Origin: JANXQG01 sp037147235
GTDB taxonomy: Bacteria > Planctomycetota > Planctomycetia > Pirellulales > Thermoguttaceae
Direction: 5' to 3'
DNA: 5,639 nucleotides
Assembly: GCA_037147235.1 (NCBI GenBank)
Contig: JBAWVO010000375.1
Coordinates: forward strand, 1 to 5,639
A model generated the notes under the pieces. It did not search any database and had not been told where the DNA came from. It worked only from the letters and a program-made list of their open reading frames with translations. The translations under genes and the position numbers were made by a program. This document shows, one piece after another, positions 1 through 4,376 of the stretch (positions are counted from its first letter, which is position 1; every line of letters starts with the position of its first letter).

Positions 1-56
1 CGCGGCCCGCTTCGGTCGGGATTGTTTCGCCCGATTCCAGGCAGTCCTCGATATAC
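1..56. other. Left edge, no feature recognised
   Basis: These bases precede the first repeat unit. No start, ribosome site or recognisable coding sequence is visible. They could be the tail of a feature outside the window. Confidence 0.4.
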
Positions 57-572
57 AAGTCTTCGTACAAGCCGGCTTGCATTTTGGGCTCTTCTTGAGG
101 ATGATAGAGATCTTTCCGGCAACTCGCCGAGTGCCGTTTCACCATTGAACCGAGGAGAATTGAAAATGAAGCGTTCCACGGGATTGTTGTTTTGTTGTCT
201 CGCCCTGGCCGGTAGTGTCTGGCTGACCCATGCCGTCTGGGGTCAGACCGCCGAGACCAAGGAGAAGACAATTACGATCACGAAAAGCCAGTTTGACAAA
301 TACGTTGCCGATGCCGTGGCGGCAGACCGTGAAAAGGCCCCGCGCGACAAAGATAAATCTACTACCGATGAACAGGTGCTCAAGCCCGAAAACTGGCACA
401 AGGCGATCTTCAACAAGGCTGAGTATGTGATCTACACCGGGCCGGGCCAAGCCATGTTTCACCACTGGGTAGAGCCTACTGCGAAACCGCCCGCAGCGAA
501 GGGCAGTGCTGCGCCTACTGCGACTACATCGCCTGCTAAAGGCAAATGAAAGGCGATCCGGATAGCCGTTAT
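57..572 (+). repeat. Dispersed leader-plus-gene repeat, copy A (full length)
   Basis: This unit is repeated in part at 726-880 and 3566-3862. It starts at AAGTCTTCGTACAAGCC and ends just after the stop codon of the small secreted gene, at GGATAGCC(G/A)TTAT. The part before the ATG (57-165) is noncoding. Compared with copy C, it differs at only 2 of 109 aligned bases plus one 14-nt gap (counted by eye). It carries a perfect 12-bp palindrome, CAAGCCGGCTTG (68-79), and a GAGGAG ribosome site at 152-157. Copy A lacks 14 nt present in B and C, at a TCGCCGA direct repeat. Sharp ends shared by A and C suggest the gene moved or was duplicated with its own leader. No terminal inverted repeats or target duplications are evident. 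Confidence 0.85.
166..549 (+). CDS. Small secreted protein of unknown function
   Basis: This 127-residue protein is not from a family I recognise. Residues 1-27 look like a Sec signal peptide: basic MKR, then a hydrophobic core (GLLFCCLALAGSVWL), with possible cleavage after THA (23) or near GQ (27). The mature part has a polar, charged, probably helical stretch (about 36-65, containing SQFDKYVADAVAADREK), then a more ordered segment (about 75-103, NWHKAIFNKAEYVIYTGPGQ, ending FHHWVEP). The tail (104-127) is rich in Ala, Pro, Thr and Lys and is low-complexity. The start at 166 is chosen because GAGGAG (152-157) sits 8 nt upstream and because the signal peptide begins exactly there. An upstream in-frame ATG at 22 would read through the noncoding leader. 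It is the only intact member of the three copies in the window. It probably acts in the periplasm or envelope; the molecular role is unknown. Confidence 0.75.
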   Translation: MKRSTGLLFCCLALAGSVWLTHAVWGQTAETKEKTITITKSQFDKYVADAVAADREKAPRDKDKSTTDEQVLKPENWHKAIFNKAEYVIYTGPGQAMFHHWVEPTAKPPAAKGSAAPTATTSPAKGK

Positions 573-725
573 GCAAGCCAACGACCATCCGAAAGAGGGG
601 GTTTTTCCGGGAAAGTGTCCAAAGGGCAGGAGTGTTTCAGGAGCATTGCTGGAAGGTATTCGACCAGAAAATTTCCGTTAGCCTGGCATAAGGACTGGCG
701 AATCAAAACTGTCGCAAGTAGTTAC
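573..725. other. Spacer between repeat copies A and B, no gene seen
   Basis: This stretch lies between the end of copy A and the start of copy B. The open frames crossing it have no ribosome site and no protein-like composition. A purine tract followed by GTTTTTCC at about 596-608 could weakly fold, but it does not make a convincing terminator. Confidence 0.5.
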
Positions 726-880
726 AAGTCTTCGTACAAGCCGGCTTGCATTTTGAGCTCTTCTTGAGGATGACAGAGATCTTTTCGGCAACTCGCCGAC
801 ATCCGTTCGCCGAGTGCCGTTTCGCCATTGAACCGAGGAGAATTGAAAATGAAGCGTTCCACTGGATTGTTGTTTTTTTG
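726..880 (+). repeat. Dispersed leader repeat, copy B (3'-truncated)
   Basis: This copy aligns with copy C over the whole leader (123 bp, about 6 mismatches) and then over the first ten codons of the secreted gene. Similarity stops abruptly at 880, just before the perfect palindrome CGGGAATTCCCG (887-898). It contains the intact 12-bp palindrome CAAGCCGGCTTG (737-748) and the extra 14 nt missing from copy A. The ribosome site GAGGAG is kept, so a transcript from here would start translation and stop after ten residues. Confidence 0.85.
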
Positions 881-881
881 A
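849..881 (+). pseudogene. Remnant start of the small secreted gene (copy B)
   Basis: The frame starts with the same MKRSTGLLF sequence as the intact gene at 166, then reads a TGA at 879-881 where homology to the other copies ends. Only ten codons survive. It is called a fragment because the ribosome site and the first 30 bases match the intact gene. It could still make a ten-residue peptide or serve only as a leader RNA. Confidence 0.7.
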
Positions 882-886
882 CTCGG

Positions 887-898
887 CGGGAATTCCCG
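887..898. repeat. Perfect 12-bp palindrome at the copy B breakpoint
   Basis: CGGGAATTCCCG is fully self-complementary, and partial outer pairing (CTCGG with CCGAG) extends it. It sits immediately after the last base shared with the other leader copies. GGAATTCC-type sequences recur in the repeats at 1852-1880 and 3431-3482, so this may be the edge of another small repeat. Confidence 0.6.
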
Positions 899-920
899 AG
901 TGCGCAAAACACAACATCTA

Positions 921-967
921 TTGGTTCGCCGAAGGTTCTCCTGAGCGTTGACACGAGCGCGAACCAA
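921..967. other. 9-bp inverted repeat upstream of the toxin-antitoxin operon
   Basis: TTGGTTCGC (921-929) and GCGAACCAA (959-967) are perfect reverse complements separated by 29 nt. The spacer holds a TTGACA (948-953), but no suitable -10 box follows at the usual distance. The structure could be a protein-binding site, an RNA stem, or the remains of a small repeat. Confidence 0.4.
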
Positions 968-972
968 GGGGC

Positions 973-1006
973 CGGGAGTCGTTGTTTTCAATACCAAAGA
1001 CTCCCG
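973..1006. other. 8-bp hairpin upstream of the toxin-antitoxin operon
   Basis: CGGGAGTC (973-980) pairs perfectly with GACTCCCG (999-1006) across an 18-nt loop. There is no T-run after it on either strand, so it does not look like an intrinsic terminator. It lies directly after the 9-bp inverted repeat and before the proposed promoter, so it may be regulatory or a repeat remnant. Confidence 0.4.
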
Positions 1007-1025
1007 AACCCTTTTCTACGTCGAG

Positions 1026-1054
1026 GTGAAAACCAAACAGAAACGACATACAAT
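1026..1054 (+). promoter_or_regulatory. Candidate promoter of the toxin-antitoxin operon
   Basis: GTGAAA (1026-1031) and TACAAT (1049-1054) match 4/6 and 5/6 of the sigma-70 boxes with a 17-nt spacer. Transcription would begin near 1061, leaving a leader of about 20 nt that includes the AGGAG ribosome site at 1069-1073. In such operons the antitoxin or toxin-antitoxin complex usually binds near its own promoter, but no clear operator is identified here. Confidence 0.4.
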
Positions 1055-1081
1055 GAACGAGGACGAATAGGAGCATTCATC

Positions 1082-1324
1082 ATGACAATAACAGTCCACG
1101 GCGTAATGCATGGCAGGACTATCGAACTTGACGAAGACCTTGGCGTAGCCGAGGGCCAGAAAGTCGAGGTTCAGGTAAAGCTATTTCAAACGGCCCCGAA
1201 ATGGGGTGAGGGTATTCTGCGGTCAGCGGGCGGTTGGGCGGACTACCCGGAGATGGATGCGATTATGGAGAAGGTTCACCAGAACCGGAAATTGGAGCGA
1301 CGACCTCAACTGGAGGACAAATGA
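1082..1324 (+). CDS. AF2212/VapB-like antitoxin
   Basis: This 80-residue protein is the likely antitoxin partner of the VapC toxin that follows. Its N-terminal half (residues 1-33, containing VHGVMHGRTIELDEDLGV then EGQKVEVQVK) fits the short beta-hairpin DNA-binding fold of AF2212/DUF104-type antitoxins. The C-terminal half (about 44-80: GILRSAGGWAD, then MDAIMEKV and a basic RKLERRPQ tail) resembles the toxin-binding end of such proteins, which wraps around the PIN domain and blocks its active site. The start at 1082 is chosen because AGGAG (1069-1073) lies 8 nt upstream and the family's N-terminus begins here; the open frame extends upstream into the leader repeat but is not protein-like there. 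Its stop overlaps the toxin start by ATGA, which implies translational coupling. It probably represses its own operon. Confidence 0.85.
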   Translation: MTITVHGVMHGRTIELDEDLGVAEGQKVEVQVKLFQTAPKWGEGILRSAGGWADYPEMDAIMEKVHQNRKLERRPQLEDK

Positions 1325-1719
1325 GCCATCTTTTGGATTCTAATATCTGTGCGGCTCATTTTCGTCGTCCTGCTGGGTTGGCTCATCGGTTTATCCAGTA
1401 TGGCGGCGGACTGTTCATTCCCACCGTTGTTCTGGGGGAACTATATGCCGGGGCGTATCATGTCGGCAACCCAGCTCCACTGCTCCGGAAGATCGCTGAC
1501 TTACTCGACGATGTTCAAGTATTGGATTTCGACCATGCTTGTGCAGAGCAGTTCGGCAAAGTGCGTGGAAACCTGCTTCGGCAAGGCATCTCGGTTCCGA
1601 CAGCAGACCTGATGATCGCCTCGGTGGCCCTGGTCTATGACCTGACGATGGTCACTCACAACACGGCAGACTTCCAGAATATCCCCAGTCTTCGTCTGGA
1701 TGACTGGCTGATGCCGTGA
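1321..1719 (+). CDS. vapC: VapC-type PIN-domain toxin RNase
   Basis: This 132-residue protein is a typical VapC toxin, a Mg2+-dependent RNase that stops translation by cutting RNA when its antitoxin is lost. The PIN-domain acidic residues are all visible: D6 in LLDSNIC, E40 in VVLGELYAG, D96 in PTADLMIA, and D117 in THNTADF. The ending IPSLRLDDWL is also typical of this group (FitB-like VapC). Length is normal and no key residue is missing, so it should be active. A GGAGG site (1312-1316) lies 4 nt before the ATG, and the start overlaps the antitoxin stop by 4 nt, so both genes are made from one transcript. The RNA target cannot be read from the sequence. Confidence 0.92.
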   Translation: MSHLLDSNICAAHFRRPAGLAHRFIQYGGGLFIPTVVLGELYAGAYHVGNPAPLLRKIADLLDDVQVLDFDHACAEQFGKVRGNLLRQGISVPTADLMIASVALVYDLTMVTHNTADFQNIPSLRLDDWLMP

Positions 1720-1872
1720 AAAAGGTAGGTATGCTTCAGGTGAGCGGATTCACGCTGCCTTTTCCGATTCTGAATAAGATGGGAAGAACAAGACTGCGGA
1801 GCCGGTTTCTGCATAATCGCGGCAACCGTCGGCAGCAGACATTTTTCAAGCGGAATTCTGGGGGCGGAATTC
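1720..1872. other. Spacer after vapC, no gene seen
   Basis: No open frame with protein-like features or a ribosome site is seen. A possible AAAAGG/CCTTTT pairing (1720-1725 with 1758-1763) has a long loop and is too weak to call a terminator. GGAATTC occurs at 1852 and 1866, leading into the inverted-repeat element that follows. Confidence 0.5.
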
Positions 1873-2003
1873 GGAATTCCGAGGACACATGACTTAATTC
1901 GTATTCTGTTTCGAGCCGCGTTCAGGGAGGAATTTACTGTGCCCCCCAGATAGCAGATTCCTCAAATCTTGTCAATAGTTTACTCATGTGTCCCCGGAAC
2001 TCC
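1873..2003. mobile_element. MITE-like element with 27-bp imperfect inverted ends
   Basis: The left end (1873-1899) and the reverse complement of the right end (1977-2003) match at 22 of 27 positions by eye, sharing TTCCG, GGACACATGA and flanking bases. The element is about 131 bp and too short to encode a transposase. The sequence type (GGAATTCCGGGGACAC followed by a T/A-rich stretch) resembles the palindromic repeats mobilised by IS200-like REP-associated tyrosine transposases; that link comes from memory of such repeats and is unchecked. Its right end supplies the final codons and stop of the minus-strand gene ending at 1984. Confidence 0.65.
1941..1963 (+). repeat. 23-nt motif, copy 1 (inverted copy at 3482-3504)
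   Basis: This motif begins GCCCCC and ends TAGCAGATTCCTC. The reverse complement of 3482-3504 matches it at 21 of 23 positions. The two copies point toward each other across the nuclease operon and lie about 1.5 kb apart. Copy 1 is inside the MITE-like element. Confidence 0.7.
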
Positions 2004-2298
2004 CTGGAACTCCGGGAAACGATTCTGCTGCATGTAAAGCTTCGGCTTCGGTCGGGAATATCTGCTCTTCGCGAGTGTAAAAATCCATCGGATAGTTGCC
2101 CTCAACCACGCGCAGCACCGCGCCACCGAGGCCATCGGCCTCGACCAGAATTATTTCCTCATCACAGTGGCTTGCATCAAAGCGATGCAGAATCTGTCCG
2201 CGGTCAGAAACGCCAAGCCGCTTTCGCAACTCATCCAACTGCCTCTGTAATCCAGCAACCGATTCACGGTCTATTTTATTGAGTGGTGTTTTATTCAT
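1984..2298 (-). CDS. Small unknown protein, downstream partner of the nuclease
   Basis: This 104-residue protein is not from a family I recognise. It starts with a helical, charged segment (about residues 9-30, containing VAGLQRQLDELRKRLGV), followed by a mixed, probably beta-rich region with EEIILVEADGLGGAVLRVVE and NYPMDFYTREEQIFPTEAEA. There is no signal peptide or membrane segment, so it is likely cytoplasmic. Its ATG lies 3 nt after the nuclease stop (TGA CCT ATG), with no clear ribosome site of its own, so translation is probably coupled. The last ten residues (PGVPGSSGDT) and the stop come from the right end of the 1873-2003 element, so the original C-terminus was probably replaced. 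It could be a regulator, inhibitor or subunit for the nuclease; only the gene order supports this. Confidence 0.65.
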   Translation of the reverse strand: MNKTPLNKIDRESVAGLQRQLDELRKRLGVSDRGQILHRFDASHCDEEIILVEADGLGGAVLRVVEGNYPMDFYTREEQIFPTEAEALHAAESFPGVPGSSGDT

Positions 2299-2301
2299 AG
2301 G

Positions 2302-3225
2302 TCATTTTATCACGCTGGCGTATTCACGCCGAAACTCATCGTGAATAATCCGCAGCACTTTTTCCCGGTCTTCCTCGTCGTCGTATTGTTGAGCCAGCTT
2401 CATCAATTCAAACTTAGAAATGGACTGGATTTTCATATTAATCAGGAATTCTCTAAATTCTTTGTGAATGTCATCAATCACCAAAATGACATTACCATCT
2501 TCAAGACGCTGCCGGTCGAAATTGGCCTGAAGTTCCGAGACAATCGCATCGCAAGTTTTCTGGTTGACGACGCGGAGCTTCTTGATTTGGTAAACCACCC
2601 CAAAGTTGGTGGAAATATCCACGCCCTTGTCATGGGCAGAAGCGCGCGAGTCGCGGTAAATTTTGCAGGCAAACTTTTCCAGATGCACGCGAAGCACCGC
2701 GAAACAAATAAATTCAAAGTTGGCTGGGTTGAGTTCGATATTTTGTTTGAGCAGCAGCAAAAATGCCTCACGGTTCGTTGCAAGTTTTGCGCGAAACTGT
2801 TTGTCCTCCAACCTGGGAATGTCACCAAGCTTTGATCCGATGTATTTACGGATGGTATTTTCAATCCAAGGAATCAGTTGCCCGCTAAAGGTTGTATATG
2901 GTGCAAGTAATTCATATCCGCTCTCAAGTGGCTTGAGAACTTGATACTTCGGCAAAGTTCGCCGTGAATAGGCATCCTCCCATTTTGCGCCGATGTGTAG
3001 GCCATGCCCCATGAATTCTTGAAGATATTTCACTGCATTTGAATAAGCCGCCTGAGTTTCGCGTTCGGAGAATACAGTTTGCTTGTTACTCGTATAAGAC
3101 TGCAACAATCCCAAAGTCAGAGTGGGCGCAATCAATCGCGTTTTAGAACGCTCCACCATCACAGAGATTTCGCGCTGGCAATCCACCAGAGTTGCGAGTT
3201 TTGTTTTCTGTTTTGGCTTTTTCAT
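2302..3225 (-). CDS. PD-(D/E)XK restriction-endonuclease-like nuclease
   Basis: This 307-residue protein looks like a type II restriction endonuclease of the PD-(D/E)XK fold. The key block is residues 183-215: E183 in a helix, then RDSRASAHDKGVD with D203, then VVYQIKK with Q213 and K215. The Asp, Gln-x-Lys arrangement replaces the usual Glu with Gln, as seen in some restriction enzymes. A hydrophobic strand ending VILVIDD (246-252) follows. The C-terminal layout resembles HaeII-like enzymes, but the N-terminal part does not match what I recall, so the subfamily and target site are uncertain. No methyltransferase is present. The start at 3225 begins MKKPKQK and lacks a Shine-Dalgarno site. 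A GTG at 3330 preceded by AGG is an alternative (342 residues). Any start near 3642 would lie in the neighbouring repeat and upstream of the proposed promoter. Base composition is AT-rich relative to its neighbours, suggesting transfer. Confidence 0.7.
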   Translation of the reverse strand: MKKPKQKTKLATLVDCQREISVMVERSKTRLIAPTLTLGLLQSYTSNKQTVFSERETQAAYSNAVKYLQEFMGHGLHIGAKWEDAYSRRTLPKYQVLKPLESGYELLAPYTTFSGQLIPWIENTIRKYIGSKLGDIPRLEDKQFRAKLATNREAFLLLLKQNIELNPANFEFICFAVLRVHLEKFACKIYRDSRASAHDKGVDISTNFGVVYQIKKLRVVNQKTCDAIVSELQANFDRQRLEDGNVILVIDDIHKEFREFLINMKIQSISKFELMKLAQQYDDEEDREKVLRIIHDEFRREYASVIK

Positions 3226-3340
3226 TTTATACGCCAAGCGGGTCTTGCGCTTTATCTTTGTTGCAATTTGAAACTTTGTTGTTGAACTGGCAAAGGCGTT
3301 TGGTGCAAGAATAGGAAAAAATGATTTCACAGACCTCAGC

Positions 3341-3369
3341 AGTATAAACCAAAGAAACTGGTGAGTAAA
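3341..3369 (-). promoter_or_regulatory. Candidate promoter of the nuclease operon
   Basis: On the minus strand, TTTACT (3364-3369) and TATACT (3341-3346) are separated by exactly 17 nt and match 4/6 and 5/6 of the sigma-70 boxes. Transcription would start near 3334. This gives a leader of about 110 nt to the ATG at 3225, or an almost leaderless transcript if the GTG at 3330 is used. Confidence 0.5.
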
Positions 3370-3370
3370 G

Positions 3371-3400
3371 GGTGTCGGGCGGGGAGGTGTCGGGCGGGGA
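3371..3400. repeat. Tandem repeat, two perfect 15-bp units
   Basis: GGTGTCGGGCGGGGA occurs at 3371-3385 and again at 3386-3400 with no mismatch. It lies just upstream of the proposed nuclease promoter and is far more GC-rich than the nuclease gene, so it may mark the edge of the AT-rich insert. Confidence 0.9.
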
Positions 3401-3430
3401 GCTACCAGTGGCACGTTATCCGCCAAAATC

Positions 3431-3482
3431 AATTCCGGGCAATTCCGGGCGGCAATTCCGGGAATTCCGGGGGGAATTCCGG
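3431..3482. repeat. Cluster of five AATTCCGG motifs
   Basis: AATTCCGG occurs at 3431, 3441, 3454, 3463 and 3475 with irregular 1-5 nt gaps. Parts are self-complementary (GGAATTCC). The same kind of sequence is seen at 1852-1880 and 887-898. The spacing is too short and irregular for a CRISPR array. It is directly joined to the 23-nt motif copy at 3482-3504. Confidence 0.8.
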
Positions 3483-3504
3483 AGGAATCTGCTATTTTGG
3501 GGGC
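3482..3504 (-). repeat. 23-nt motif, copy 2 (inverted relative to 1941-1963)
   Basis: The plus strand reads GAGGAATCTGCTA, then TTTTGGGGGC; its reverse complement matches 1941-1963 at 21 of 23 positions. Similarity weakens just outside, on the TTTGCC side. Together the two copies bracket the nuclease operon in inverted orientation. Confidence 0.7.
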
Positions 3505-3565
3505 ATGGCAAAGATTAGCGAGATTAGTCATACCGGGCATGCCCCACCAGGGATCAAGGGCCCAT

Positions 3566-3862
3566 AAGTCTTCGTACAAGCCAGTTTGCATTTTGGGCTC
3601 TTCTTGAGGATGATAGAGATCTTTCCGGCAACTCGCCGACATCCGTTCGCCGAGTGCCGTTTCACCATTGAACCGAGGAGAATTGAAAATGAAGCGTTCG
3701 ACTGGATTGTTGTTTTTTTGTCTCGCCCTGGCCGGTAGTACCTGACTGGCCCATGCCGTCTGGGGTCAGACCGCTGAAACCCGCGGCGAAGATCGGTGCT
3801 GCGCCTACTGCGACTACATCGCCTGCTAAAGGCAAATGAAAGGCGATCTGGATAGCCATTAT
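3566..3862 (+). repeat. Dispersed leader-plus-gene repeat, copy C (internally deleted)
   Basis: This copy begins and ends at the same points as copy A (57-572) but is 297 rather than 516 bp long. Its leader differs from copy A at two bases (CCGGC to CCAGT, which breaks the 12-bp palindrome) plus the 14-nt insertion shared with copy B. The coding part has lost 233 bp. The last 80 or so bases, covering the gene end and the 3' boundary, match copy A with about six differences. Confidence 0.88.
3689..3839 (+). pseudogene. Broken copy of the small secreted gene (copy C)
   Basis: The frame opens with MKRSTGLLFFCLALAGST, then meets TGA at 3743-3745, where copy A has TGG (Trp19). Independently, 233 bp are missing between GAGACC and GAAACC, a short direct repeat at 253-258 and 483-488 of copy A; 233 is not a multiple of three, so the C-terminal frame is also lost. 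The gene end (GGCAAATGA at 3831-3839) is still recognisable. Two separate disabling changes make it a clear pseudogene, although leader and ribosome site are intact. Confidence 0.88.
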
Positions 3863-3896
3863 TCTAAGAACTTTATGGTTTTCCGGTGCGAGTACC

Positions 3897-3925
3897 TTGA
3901 CCTGAAGCTGAATTGGGGCAACAAT
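3897..3925 (+). promoter_or_regulatory. Candidate promoter of the AbrB-like gene
   Basis: TTGACC (3897-3902, 5/6) and AACAAT (3920-3925, 4/6) have a 17-nt spacer. Transcription would start near 3932, about 43 nt before the ATG at 3975. This argues against an ATG at 3924, which would fall inside the -10 box. Confidence 0.45.
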
Positions 3926-3974
3926 GATGGTTGGAAACTACTTACCCCCCTCACCCCACCTGCCATTCAACGTC

Positions 3975-4370
3975 ATGAGCAATACGAGTCACCAGCCTGT
4001 AAACCCCACCGAACACTGCGAGAATGTCTGCGCCAACCCGAGCATATCGCCTTCCAAAGCCCCTCTTTCTGGGGTGAGTGGCAAGCGGCGTGCAAACGAC
4101 CGCTTGAATGTTCCGTCTTCCATCGTCTGTGATTCAGGCTTTGTGCCGGGCGACAAAGTGTTCGTGGTGGACGAGGACCCCACCGGTGCCGTTCCCAAGC
4201 CCTGCCTGGTGCTGCTCAAGGAACAGCCGCCCAAGTCGTTGGCCGATTACGTCGTGGCGAAGGATCGTCGCATCCGCGTTACCCCGGCAACCCTGAAAAA
4301 GTGCGGGTTGCAAGGCGAGAACTTCGAGATTGACGGTGGTGCCGAGAAGATCATTGTCAGGCCGGCATAA
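3975..4370 (+). CDS. Small protein with two AbrB-like beta-hairpin motifs
   Basis: This 131-residue protein has a polar, probably disordered N-terminus (1-38) and then two similar segments. Segment 1 (41-65) reads NDRLNVPSSI, then GFVPGDKVFVV. Segment 2 (97-130) reads KDRRIRVTPATLKKCGL, then GENFEI and KIIVRP. Each resembles the AbrB/MazE pattern of 'R-I-x-(I/V)-P' followed by 'G-x-x-(G/E)-D/N-x-(V/F)-x-(V/I)'. AbrB-like proteins usually carry one such motif and dimerise to form a DNA-binding barrel; here one chain could supply both halves. The role is unknown and DNA binding is an inference. The start at 3975 is preferred because of the promoter position; no good ribosome site is seen for it or for the ATG at 3924 (148 residues). 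It converges on the DUF1080 gene with 6 nt between stop codons. Confidence 0.7.
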   Translation: MSNTSHQPVNPTEHCENVCANPSISPSKAPLSGVSGKRRANDRLNVPSSIVCDSGFVPGDKVFVVDEDPTGAVPKPCLVLLKEQPPKSLADYVVAKDRRIRVTPATLKKCGLQGENFEIDGGAEKIIVRPA

Positions 4371-4376
4371 CCTGTC

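Noticed and set aside
948..953. Perfect TTGACA as the -35 box for the toxin-antitoxin operon
   Set aside because: Sequence 16-19 nt downstream is GC-rich with no -10-like hexamer; the GTGAAA/TACAAT pair at 1026-1054 fits better.
678..997. Minus-strand open frames across leader copies B and C with shared peptides
   Set aside because: The similarity is explained by the DNA repeat; the frames have different ends in each copy, no ribosome site, and the ATG exists only in copies with the 14-nt insertion.
746..1324. A 192-residue version of the antitoxin starting at 746
   Set aside because: The added N-terminus covers leader copy B and the hairpin region. The family-like sequence and the AGGAG site both point to 1082.
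9..2057. A 13-nt exact match, GCTTCGGTCGGGA, at 9-21 and 2045-2057
   Set aside because: The similarity does not extend on either side, one copy is inside a coding region, and such a match can occur by chance.
3431..3482. CRISPR-like array made of AATTCCGG units
   Set aside because: Units are only 8 bp and spacing is 1-5 nt and irregular, with no unique spacers and no cas genes.
2302..3642. A 446-residue version of the nuclease starting at 3642
   Set aside because: The first 100 or so codons run through leader copy C, the AATTCCGG cluster and the 15-bp tandem repeat, and begin upstream of the proposed promoter. The Pro/Arg-rich translation there is repeat-derived.
4371..4376. Shared terminator between the converging AbrB-like and DUF1080 genes
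   Set aside because: Only 6 nt separate the stops, and no stem with a T-run is visible around them.
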